DNA of 10,539 bases from NCBI GenBank assembly GCA_027016055.1, contig JALWBF010000087.1, forward strand, positions 1-10,539. Direction: 5' to 3'. Made by a program: the position numbers and the translations under genes. The DNA is from Archaeoglobaceae archaeon (GTDB lineage: Archaea > Halobacteriota > Archaeoglobi > Archaeoglobales > Archaeoglobaceae). The notes under the pieces are model-generated. The model had not been told where the DNA came from and ran no database searches. It was given only the letters and a program-made list of their open reading frames with translations. Below, one piece after another: positions 1 to 6,595 of this stretch. How positions within the stretch are numbered: the first letter of the stretch is position 1; each line of letters begins with the position of its first letter.

Positions 1-812
1 GTTGCAAGGATGACGAGGTCGAAGGAAATGACGACCAAGGCGTAGTTTAGATTCCTTAAACCCTTTTGCCTTTCCTCCACAACAATTCCGTGCAAAAGTG
101 CAGTTACGGTTAACCAAGGCAAAAGTGAAGCATTCTCAACCGGATCCCATCCCCAGAATCCCCCCCAACCTAAAACCTTGTAAGACCACCACATTCCCAA
201 GAAGATACCCAAAGTCAGAAATATCCAAGTCAATAGAAGCCATCTCCTCGCATTCCTTATCCAACTTTCCCTTCTGTAAACTCCGGAAAGGGCAATTGAG
301 AACGGAATAGTCATGCTGGAATATGCTAAGAATACCACGGGCGGATGCAGAACCATCTCGATAGTCCTCAGCAAAGGATTGAGTCCGTATCCGTTCGATG
401 GGGTAAAGTTCAATCGGACGAACGGATTTGAAATCGTCGCTAAAACGCAGACCAAGAACAGGAAAACAGAAGACGATATCGCAAGAGCGAGATGATCTTT
501 GTTAGTGTAATAAAATACCAGATTCATAACCGCTAAGAACGAAACCCAAAGCAAGAGCGATCCTTCCTTGCCGGCCCAAACAGCACTGATCAGATATATC
601 GGTGGCAGTGTTACATCGGAATACTCGTAAACGTAGAGAACGTTAAAATCGTGAATAAGGAAGTAATATATGAGCAGAAACAATGCAAGCAGAATCGTGG
701 CTGTATAGCCGATCAAAGCGTATAGACCGAGTTTTGATCTCTTTAGAAAACCGTAGATGCTCAAAGCCGAAAGTAGAGCGGATAATATCAGCAGAACATT
801 GCCGATCTCCAT
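1..812 (-). CDS. ccmF: Cytochrome c maturation protein CcmF, N-terminal part (cut by window edge)
   Basis: Multi-spanning membrane protein of the CcmF/CcsA haem-handling superfamily, which takes haem from CcmE and helps ligate it to apocytochrome c outside the membrane. I translated 270 residues from ATG at 812; the frame stays open to base 1, so more than half of a usual CcmF (about 600-650 aa) lies outside. Diagnostic motifs in order: WAGKEGSLLLW at 79-89, NPLL at 145-148, HPP at 156-158 (probable periplasmic haem-ligand His), the tryptophan-rich WWD segment GWGGFWGWDPVENAS at 215-229, then PWL followed by His241 (probable membrane haem-ligand His). The start is backed by GGTGA four bases before the ATG. 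It is the last visible gene of the minus-strand set containing cytochrome b, a nonahaem cytochrome and ccmE. Family assignment is firm; haem-ligand roles are by analogy with bacterial CcmF. Confidence 0.95.
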   Translation of the reverse strand, partial: MEIGNVLLILSALLSALSIYGFLKRSKLGLYALIGYTATILLALFLLIYYFLIHDFNVLYVYEYSDVTLPPIYLISAVWAGKEGSLLLWVSFLAVMNLVFYYTNKDHLALAISSSVFLFLVCVLATISNPFVRLNFTPSNGYGLNPLLRTIEMVLHPPVVFLAYSSMTIPFSIALSGVYRRESWIRNARRWLLLTWIFLTLGIFLGMWWSYKVLGWGGFWGWDPVENASLLPWLTVTALLHGIVVEERQKGLRNLNYALVVISFDLVILA

Positions 813-833
813 GGTTTCACCGTGAACAGTTAT

Positions 834-863
834 GTATATTTAGTTAACCATTCGAAATTCGAA
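834..863 (-). promoter_or_regulatory. Candidate ccmF promoter with adjacent palindrome
   Basis: Read on the minus strand, TAAATATA (842-835) resembles an archaeal TATA box centred 26-27 bases before the ccmF ATG, preceded by GTTAAC. Just upstream, 851-863 is an odd-length perfect palindrome, TTCGAA-A-TTCGAA. If this promoter is used, the GGTGA at 821-817 would lie at or above the transcription start, so ccmF may instead be read from the upstream cytochrome genes. Both options remain open. Confidence 0.35.
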
Positions 864-885
864 AAATATAAAAAATAAAGTTTAA
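861..885 (-). terminator. T-rich tract after the cytochrome b gene
   Basis: On the minus strand the bases right after the cytochrome b stop codon are strongly T-rich (two runs of five and six T within about 25 bases), as in archaeal intrinsic termination. There is no clear hairpin. It could be a partial terminator between cytochrome b and ccmF. Confidence 0.35.
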
Positions 886-1560
886 TTACTTGCAGATCCT
901 CTCCTTCCTCTTTCCGGTGATCATCGATGTTACGACTCCGAACACGAAACAGGCGTAGGCGTGTATTAGCATTATCATCAGGTAGATGAACATCACCAGT
1001 CTGTGCACAGTCCTCAGTAATTCTACGCCGTTGTTAAGTCCGAAGATCGGTGCATACTTGTTGGCTATCGCTATTATCGGGTGGAAATACTGTGGCCAGT
1101 ATAGGGGCAGTCCGGTTAGACCCATTATAAGCGTTAAGGCTATGTATGCCCACGGAACGGTAACTTCCGTTGGAATTATCTTCTCCCTGTAATCACCGAT
1201 CCTCGGATCGTAGCATCTCGGATCCTCGATATGCGGTCCTATTCCAAGCCAAGCCTTAGTTTCGGCTATGAGGAACTTTATGGAATATGGAAATCTGTGG
1301 AAACCGAACCACTTCCATTCGTGTGTTATGAGCTGGAGGAACATTAGAACCCAAAAGAACGCAAAGACGAGTGCCGTGTATACGTGAATCTTTAGAGCGA
1401 GTTCGTAGTCACTCGGGAAGTTTATCCCCCATATTCCCCCCAACCTGAGCCCGGTAATTCCGACTATCCATCCGGTTATAACTATACCCCAATGGGTGAT
1501 CCTGTAAAGGAGATGCTGTCTGTGAACTTCAATATATTCTCCATCACCATGCCCGCTCAT
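886..1560 (-). CDS. Di-haem cytochrome b membrane subunit (formate dehydrogenase gamma / Ni-Fe hydrogenase cytochrome b type)
   Basis: 224-residue membrane protein with four hydrophobic helices at roughly 17-40, 57-80, 134-156 and 184-210. Histidines sit where FdnI/HyaC-type subunits ligate two b haems: His23 (helix 1), His59 (helix 2), and His186 with His200 in helix 4, 14 residues apart as in E. coli FdnI. In that family the protein exchanges electrons between an extracytoplasmic redox partner and the membrane quinone pool. The ATG lies 2 bases after the stop of the nonahaem cytochrome gene, and its ribosome-binding site (GGGGGGTGA) is inside the last codons of that gene, so the two are translationally coupled. 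No dehydrogenase or hydrogenase catalytic subunit is present, so the multiheme cytochrome is the likely partner. The loop between helices 2 and 3 is long (about 55 residues). Fold confidence is high; the reaction is inferred. Confidence 0.9.
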   Translation of the reverse strand: MSGHGDGEYIEVHRQHLLYRITHWGIVITGWIVGITGLRLGGIWGINFPSDYELALKIHVYTALVFAFFWVLMFLQLITHEWKWFGFHRFPYSIKFLIAETKAWLGIGPHIEDPRCYDPRIGDYREKIIPTEVTVPWAYIALTLIMGLTGLPLYWPQYFHPIIAIANKYAPIFGLNNGVELLRTVHRLVMFIYLMIMLIHAYACFVFGVVTSMITGKRKERICK

Positions 1561-1562
1561 AA

Positions 1563-2588
1563 CTACTCACCCCCCATCGTAATTCTTCTCTTAAGGTAAT
1601 GCAGACATATACCGGCAAGGGTTGCTGCTATTATCAATGTTCCAAGCATGCCCGAGTCTATCCATATGTTCAGAATCGGAACCTTGAATACAAGCTTCGA
1701 AGGCGGTTCCGCGAATTCTGTTCCTTTTGGTCCCACTATTCTACCGTTAAATCCTTCAAGGAAAACCTTGCTGGCGTTTGAAGAATGACAATCGCTGCAC
1801 TTCCTTGCCTTAGGCGATATCGTGTGAGGCATAACTATTCCCACGACCTTGGACACCTTTCCGTTGTAAACTACGCTCATAATAGTTGCTGGATAAAGTT
1901 TGCCATCCGGAGCTCTTAACACATGGAATTCGCTTATGGATACCTTATCAATCTTACCGCTTGGCAGATGGCAGTTGTAGCATGTCTGATACCAAACCGC
2001 ATGACATGCGTAGCAGGAAACCAATCCCCTGTGCAACTTATGTGCAAGAATGTTCGGATCATACTGCTTCGGCTTTATACCGTTTATTACAACGCTGCTG
2101 TTACCGTGGCAATCCAAACATCTGATCTTTACGGCATAGTAAGCCATGGTGTAGTTATGACCGTCACCGTGGATTTCCGCGCTATTATGGCAATCCATAC
2201 AAGTCATGTTGTGCATGTAATGCACATCCGGACTCGGTCCCTCTTTGATCTTCTCAACGAGATAGCCGATGTAGTTAACACCTATCTTGTGTTTATGACA
2301 TTCGACACATGTAGTCATATTCGGCAGGGCTTTGTGAACCGGATGGCACGTAGAACAGTTTTCGATATGACATTTCAGACATACCGGCGGAATAGACATG
2401 TTGAAGTCCTTTCCCGCACCTCGGTTCCATCCAATTATGATTCCTTGGTTGGTATAATGGAGAGATTTCGTAAAGTTTTGGGCAATCTTAGAGTGACATA
2501 GGGCACATCTTTGTATATCGCTGGCATTTGCTGGAATCAAAACTATTATCAGTATAATCAGCGGAAACAAAATTTTTAGCTTGTCCAT
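1563..2588 (-). CDS. Nonahaem membrane-anchored c-type cytochrome
   Basis: 341 residues with an N-terminal signal peptide (hydrophobic 5-20, likely cut near ANAS) and a C-terminal membrane helix at about 312-332 followed by KRR, so the haem domain sits outside the membrane. Nine CXXCH sites are visible, starting at residues 28, 70, 78, 94, 130, 157, 192, 203 and 264. Sites 2/3 and 7/8 begin only 8 and 11 residues apart, suggesting closely stacked haem pairs. Free histidines such as His44, His85, His126, His140, His144, His183, His186 and His255 can serve as sixth ligands. An HGDG motif (140-143) precedes a CLDCHG site, a pattern I recall from other multiheme cytochromes. It is coupled to the downstream cytochrome b gene, so the probable role is electron acceptor from, or donor to, that quinone-linked subunit. 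No catalytic site could be named; enzymatic activity is neither shown nor excluded. Confidence 0.93.
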   Translation of the reverse strand: MDKLKILFPLIILIIVLIPANASDIQRCALCHSKIAQNFTKSLHYTNQGIIIGWNRGAGKDFNMSIPPVCLKCHIENCSTCHPVHKALPNMTTCVECHKHKIGVNYIGYLVEKIKEGPSPDVHYMHNMTCMDCHNSAEIHGDGHNYTMAYYAVKIRCLDCHGNSSVVINGIKPKQYDPNILAHKLHRGLVSCYACHAVWYQTCYNCHLPSGKIDKVSISEFHVLRAPDGKLYPATIMSVVYNGKVSKVVGIVMPHTISPKARKCSDCHSSNASKVFLEGFNGRIVGPKGTEFAEPPSKLVFKVPILNIWIDSGMLGTLIIAATLAGICLHYLKRRITMGGE

Positions 2589-2610
2589 GGACTTCGCTAT
2601 GTAAATCCAA

Positions 2611-2623
2611 TATATAGCTTTTT
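2611..2623 (-). promoter_or_regulatory. Promoter for the nonahaem cytochrome gene, probably leaderless
   Basis: On the minus strand an A-rich BRE-like stretch (AAAAAGC) is followed by TATATA (2616-2611), centred about 26 bases before the ATG at 2588. No ribosome-binding site precedes that ATG, so transcription probably starts at or next to the start codon. Confidence 0.55.
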
Positions 2624-2636
2624 TGAAATTTTAAAA

Positions 2637-2993
2637 TTAGCCGAACAAGGTGTATTTGCTCGCACACTTGAAGAGCACTTGAGTTGCATGCAGTGTTCCG
2701 TTGTAATAGTCACCGACGACAACCACCTGAACACCCTCTCTGTAGTTTGCGGGCAGATGCTTGCAGAAAACGTTTACGGTCGCCTTACCGTCCGTAAGCT
2801 TAAAATATACCCCTTTATCCGTAATAATGGTAGAATTCGGAACGATTTTTCCGACAACCTGAACGCCGTAAGCCTCTTGCTTTTTAACGAGTTGCGAAAC
2901 CGAAATGTATGGTGAGATGCTCATGCTGAAGGCTACGACTATTAAAACGATTGCCACACCCAAGGCTAAGCCCAACAGGATCTTTTGATTCAT
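2637..2993 (-). CDS. ccmE: Cytochrome c maturation haem chaperone CcmE, Cys (CXXXY) variant
   Basis: 118-residue membrane-anchored OB-fold protein that holds haem covalently and passes it to CcmF. One N-terminal helix (about 5-24) anchors it with the domain outside. The region LPANYREG then VVVVGDYYNG matches the LPDLFREG/VVVQGE core of bacterial CcmE. Where E. coli CcmE has VLAKHDENY, this protein has VLFKCASKY: Cys110 replaces the haem-binding His and Tyr114 is kept, giving the CXXXY motif known from archaea and some sulfate reducers (the reduced Ccm system without CcmH and CcmG). The protein ends four residues later, lacking the flexible tail of proteobacterial CcmE. A second cysteine, Cys77, lies in the core. 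It heads the minus-strand set leading to ccmF. Start: a TATA box centred 26 bases upstream suggests a leaderless message, although GGAAGG seven bases before the ATG could also act as a ribosome-binding site. Confidence 0.94.
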   Translation of the reverse strand: MNQKILLGLALGVAIVLIVVAFSMSISPYISVSQLVKKQEAYGVQVVGKIVPNSTIITDKGVYFKLTDGKATVNVFCKHLPANYREGVQVVVVGDYYNGTLHATQVLFKCASKYTLFG

Positions 2994-3014
2994 GACGTAA
3001 CCTTCCGCATCGCA

Positions 3015-3025
3015 ATATTTTAAGT
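3015..3025 (-). promoter_or_regulatory. Candidate ccmE promoter
   Basis: Minus-strand TTAAAATA (3023-3016), preceded by AAAC, is centred 26-27 bases before the ccmE ATG at 2993, the usual archaeal TATA-to-start distance. It shares a 120-base divergent intergenic region with the VWA-gene promoter. Confidence 0.45.
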
Positions 3026-3070
3026 TTGTTTTGAGATCATCCCCATTGACCTCATCATTATAACAATAAG

Positions 3071-3109
3071 GATTATATAAGATGCGATATTAGTTTATTT
3101 GGGGGTGAT
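3071..3109 (+). promoter_or_regulatory. Promoter and ribosome-binding site of the VWA glycoprotein gene
   Basis: TTATATAA (3073-3080) is a good archaeal TATA box; transcription is expected about 26 bases downstream, near 3102. GGGGGTGAT (3101-3109) differs by one base from the ideal anti-16S sequence. Its GGTGA is five bases from the ATG at 3114 and eight from the ATG at 3117. A TTG at 3099 and the ATG at 3108 overlap this site or precede the expected transcript, so they are not credible starts. Confidence 0.65.
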
Positions 3110-3113
3110 GAAA

Positions 3114-5276
3114 ATGATGAAGAAGATCACGGTAACAATGATCGCTCTGATCATGCTAATGGTTCCTGCAGTAGCAGCGGAAGTCACCGTTACTGCAGAA
3201 AAGGGAACGGTAGGAAAACCAGCGACTTTTACGGTTACGATAAATGTCAAAAGATATACCGAAACCACACCCGTTGATGCAGTCCTAGTCATAGACTGCT
3301 CGAGCTCCATGCTTAGGTGGGGTAACATAATTACGGATGTAAGCTACGTGACCCTTACCAGAAGCTACACGAAGGTAGGGGAATTCAAGCTCAAAAGGGT
3401 TTCCGACGTAGAGGTAATGCTACAGAAACCCCTCGATATATACATACCTGATGACGAGTTCGAAGCTTACATAGTTAATAAGGATACGGGTCAAAGATTT
3501 CCGGTTAAGGAAGGATTATCCGTTGTAAGATGGAACGCAGTTCCCCCCGGAACGTATGAAGTCTACGCGAGACTAAAGAGGTGTTGCTGGTGCTACAGCT
3601 TAGAGCAGAGGATATTCTGCGTTGAAATCCCACCCGAAAGACTTACGCTTGTAAAATCCGCAGCTAAGAGCTTTGTAGATTTGCTCAAGGACAACGACAG
3701 GGTTGCGGTGGTGGAGTTCACATCCAGAGGTTTCGATTATGTAGATTTCACCAAGATAGTCGAACATCTAACTGCCGATAAGAACGACGTTAAATTGGCC
3801 ATAGATCGCTTAAACGTTATGGACGGAACGCCGATGGGCTACGGACTCCAGTTGGCTATAGATGAGCTGAATTCAAACGGTAGAGCGGGTGCAAACAAGG
3901 TTATAATTCTGCTATCCGACGGATGGTGGAACATGGGACCTGATCCGATGGATGTGGTGAACGATGCAATTGCGCACGGATACAAGGTTTACACGATCGG
4001 ATACGGAGGGGCTGATGAATATACGCTAAAAGCTATCGCCGAAGAGACCGGAGGGAAGTATTACTTCGCAGCTAACGAGAGTGATCTAAAGGAGATATAC
4101 GCCGAAATAGCCAAGGAGATAAATTGCGTTGGTAAGAATGCTGTTTTGAAGCTTAAGCTGACGAATGTTACCTTCATAGAATCTGATCCAAAATGCGTAA
4201 GGGATGGAAATATCCTTACATGGAATCTAGGCGACCTAAAGCCCGGAACCCTGAACTTCACTGTAACAGTTGAAGCTACGAAGGAGGGAACGTTTAAGGT
4301 CGCTGACGGCTGGCTTAACTATACGGCACCGAACGGAACTGAAGTTTCGAAGAGGTTCGAAGCATACATGACGTTCGTGAACAACCCGCCCGTGATAGAG
4401 GTGTTCGGTAAAACCGATATATACGAACTGGAGTGGCTCAATCTCACAATCAGAGTTACGGATCCCGACGGACACGCTGTTAGCCTGAGTTACGTTGCGC
4501 CGATTTCCGGAATATTCGTGCAAAAGAACTCCACAACTTGGGAGCTCAAATGGATGCCGAGCATCAATTTCGTCGAAAGCGGAACCAGAACGTTCAACAT
4601 TACGTTTATAGCAAGGGATGAATACAACAAGATGGCAAGGAAGAACGTAACAGTCACGGTTCACGACAGGCAGAAGTGGTTGATGATATGGACTGACAAG
4701 GAAAACGTAACGGTTTACGAAGGAAACACGACAGGAATAGGGGTTCACGTAAACAGCAGTTCAGATTACACGCTTACGTTCTATGTAGAAAATGCCAGCA
4801 ATGACACATACATAGCGAGTCTGCAGAACTTGGGTAACGTATGGATGTTCCACTTCACTCCGCAGTATGATTTCACCAACAACGTAACGAACGTTACGGT
4901 TGTGTTCAAAGCAGAAAATAAGGACGGATTGACCGCAAGCGCATCCGTTAACATAACCGTCAAAAACGTTAACGTTACCGCATGGGCTAAGGTTATACCG
5001 GAAGGAAAGCTTGAGATTCTCACCAAAGGCAAGATATACGTCGGTAAGCCGATATACCTCAAGATAACGTTTATCAACGCTACGGCTGGCAACGTAACCG
5101 TAAACGGCGTCGAAATTTGGAAAGATACTCTTACGCCACCGGTCGATGAAAGAATCGTGACGTTCGTTCCGAACACTGCGGGAGAATACAGAATTACAGT
5201 GTGGGCTATAAATGGTGACGTTGCAACGCCTACGGAGTTCGTTCCGATAAACGTATCCATAAAGCCGATCTCATAA
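3114..5276 (+). CDS. Secreted VWA-domain surface glycoprotein with Ig/cadherin-like repeats
   Basis: 720-residue exported protein. A signal peptide (MMKKI, hydrophobic to about 22, AVAAEV cleavage region) leads to a VWA domain spanning about 50-342. Its metal-ion adhesion site looks intact: DCSSS with Asp61, Ser63, Ser65; Thr239 in DGTPMGYG; Asp269 in LLSDG. An unusual insertion of about 105 residues (about 68-172) lies between the DXSXS loop and the first helix; it carries a cysteine-rich patch (CCWC, then another Cys nine residues later) that may form disulfides. After the VWA domain come a conserved-repeat-like beta domain (about 345-430) and two Ig/cadherin-like repeats starting near NPPVIEV and KENVTV. 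There are about twenty N-glycosylation sequons and no C-terminal membrane helix or sorting signal. It is flanked by divergent ccmE and a convergent cytochrome gene. Probable role: metal-dependent binding to another surface protein, matrix or solid; the ligand is unknown. No CXXCH is present. Confidence 0.88.
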   Translation: MMKKITVTMIALIMLMVPAVAAEVTVTAEKGTVGKPATFTVTINVKRYTETTPVDAVLVIDCSSSMLRWGNIITDVSYVTLTRSYTKVGEFKLKRVSDVEVMLQKPLDIYIPDDEFEAYIVNKDTGQRFPVKEGLSVVRWNAVPPGTYEVYARLKRCCWCYSLEQRIFCVEIPPERLTLVKSAAKSFVDLLKDNDRVAVVEFTSRGFDYVDFTKIVEHLTADKNDVKLAIDRLNVMDGTPMGYGLQLAIDELNSNGRAGANKVIILLSDGWWNMGPDPMDVVNDAIAHGYKVYTIGYGGADEYTLKAIAEETGGKYYFAANESDLKEIYAEIAKEINCVGKNAVLKLKLTNVTFIESDPKCVRDGNILTWNLGDLKPGTLNFTVTVEATKEGTFKVADGWLNYTAPNGTEVSKRFEAYMTFVNNPPVIEVFGKTDIYELEWLNLTIRVTDPDGHAVSLSYVAPISGIFVQKNSTTWELKWMPSINFVESGTRTFNITFIARDEYNKMARKNVTVTVHDRQKWLMIWTDKENVTVYEGNTTGIGVHVNSSSDYTLTFYVENASNDTYIASLQNLGNVWMFHFTPQYDFTNNVTNVTVVFKAENKDGLTASASVNITVKNVNVTAWAKVIPEGKLEILTKGKIYVGKPIYLKITFINATAGNVTVNGVEIWKDTLTPPVDERIVTFVPNTAGEYRITVWAINGDVATPTEFVPINVSIKPIS

Positions 5277-5305
5277 ATTTTAAAAATTTTTTACTATTTT
5301 ATTTT
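5277..5305. terminator. Bidirectional A/T tract between convergent genes
   Basis: The 29 bases between the VWA stop and the convergent cytochrome stop are almost only A and T, with T runs of five to six on the plus strand and a shorter T-rich stretch on the minus strand. This fits T-tract termination of both transcripts. Confidence 0.5.
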
Positions 5306-6595
5306 TTAGGGTTCGGTATACTGCGTAACCGCTTGGTTTCCTGCATGGCATGCCGACTTACATGATCCAAAGTGATAAGCCGCCTCATGGCATGCCATGC
5401 ATATATCACCGTGAACGAACCTCGGATAGTCGGCTGCTGTTGCATTTATCAGGTCTTCATGATACGGAGCATAGGTTGGTAACGATTGCGTAGCGTTAAG
5501 GAATGCGTAATACGGATCGAGCCACCAGTATGTCGTATTTCTGTGGTGACATGTGTAGCAGGAAACCTTTTCGGCACAATGAACCAGACCCTTTGCAGAT
5601 GCAGTAAACGGATTTCTCCTCTGTATCACAACACCCGTAGGCGTTGTTAGATTTATCGTAACAGAATAATGACACTTATCGCAGTATGTGTTGTTTACCC
5701 ACGATGTGTTTAGAGTTGATCCATACAAAGCCAATGAATGATACCTGTTGAAGCCCCATCCGTTCTGATACCCCGGAGCTGTGAGGTTGTAGTCCCATCT
5801 CCAATCGTAATATATAGGAGCATGCTTTCCGTTTGTAACGTTTATAAGTCCGAGATATATGTTTTCGTGGCATTTCGAGCAGTTTATATCCTTCAACGGC
5901 AGAAATACGTGCTTACCGCTGAATATCGAGTTTTTGACGTAGGATACATTGTATACCTTATATGTTGAGCTTATCTGAGTCAAAGTTGTGAACGCCCAGC
6001 TGAGTATATCAACGTAAATGTAATCCGGATAAGAAAAGCTTATGTTGATGGAATAATTCGTGTGACAGGATAAGCATGCGAGATTTTCGTCCCCCATTTT
6101 CTCACAATAGGCAACAAACTGCTTATGTGCAGTTGCATTAGGAATCGAGCTTATCACCGTTACGTTTCTGTAGTTCACGGTAGTAGTTACGTTAAAAGCT
6201 CTTGCCGGAGGTGCGTGAACCAAGACTCCGCTGACGTTAACAACCCAAGCCCCTTTTCCTCCATGACAATCCAAACAGCTCGGAACATATGCAGCATGAG
6301 CCTGCTTCCCCGGGAAAGCTCCGATTGAATTAGCTTTAGCAAATTTTATCCCCGTTCCGTTGTATCTATGGCAATCCTCACAGCTTAAATCCCAGTGGGG
6401 ACCATGCAAAGCCCTCGTTATCGCCATCTCTTCGGCAACATGCTTGTGACATGCGGAACAGTTAACATCGTTACCGTTCCCGGAGATATCTTCAACGTAA
6501 TGACTACCCTTAATTAAGCTGACTACCTTTATGTTCGATATTAAAAGTCCAGCTGCGATTATAATCAAAATGAGCGCAACACTCCAAGACCTCAT
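5306..6595 (-). CDS. Exported octa/nonahaem c-type cytochrome with a terminal CXXXCH site
   Basis: 429 residues. A hydrophobic N-terminal segment (6-28) is a signal anchor or signal peptide; there is no other membrane helix. Eight CXXCH sites begin at residues 46, 72, 107, 174, 239, 305, 346 and 399. A ninth candidate near the C-terminus is spaced by three residues: Cys412-KSA-Cys416-His417. Many extra histidines can serve as axial ligands. Residues about 30-190 match the whole upstream tetrahaem protein in order and spacing of four sites, so this is a tandem-duplicated module extended by a C-terminal region of four or five haems. Seventeen N-X-S/T sequons suggest heavy N-glycosylation outside the cell. 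The start overlaps the upstream stop by ATGA, with GGAGGT nearby, so both are made from one transcript. Probable electron-transfer protein; the partner and terminal acceptor are unknown. Confidence 0.92.
   Translation of the reverse strand: MRSWSVALILIIIAAGLLISNIKVVSLIKGSHYVEDISGNGNDVNCSACHKHVAEEMAITRALHGPHWDLSCEDCHRYNGTGIKFAKANSIGAFPGKQAHAAYVPSCLDCHGGKGAWVVNVSGVLVHAPPARAFNVTTTVNYRNVTVISSIPNATAHKQFVAYCEKMGDENLACLSCHTNYSINISFSYPDYIYVDILSWAFTTLTQISSTYKVYNVSYVKNSIFSGKHVFLPLKDINCSKCHENIYLGLINVTNGKHAPIYYDWRWDYNLTAPGYQNGWGFNRYHSLALYGSTLNTSWVNNTYCDKCHYSVTINLTTPTGVVIQRRNPFTASAKGLVHCAEKVSCYTCHHRNTTYWWLDPYYAFLNATQSLPTYAPYHEDLINATAADYPRFVHGDICMACHEAAYHFGSCKSACHAGNQAVTQYTEP

Noticed and set aside
98..495. 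Short plus-strand open frames near the left end
   Set aside because: They are antisense to ccmF, whose WWD and HPP motifs fix the coding strand.
1923..2501. 192-residue open frame on the plus strand
   Set aside because: Antisense to the nonahaem cytochrome, whose nine haem motifs make it clearly coding. The antisense translation shows no domain, and the start has no promoter or ribosome-binding site.
3099..3113. TTG at 3099 or ATG at 3108 as start of the VWA gene
   Set aside because: They overlap or precede the ribosome-binding site at 3101-3109 and the expected transcription start near 3102. The signal peptide is complete from 3114.
3570..3640. Cysteine patch CCWC in the VWA protein as a haem or iron-sulfur site
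   Set aside because: No His follows for a c-type haem, and an extracellular iron-sulfur cluster is unlikely. Disulfides are simpler.
4236..5260. Two minus-strand open frames of 170 and 159 residues
   Set aside because: Both lie antisense within the VWA glycoprotein, which has an intact signal peptide, MIDAS site and repeats. The antisense frames lack recognisable features.
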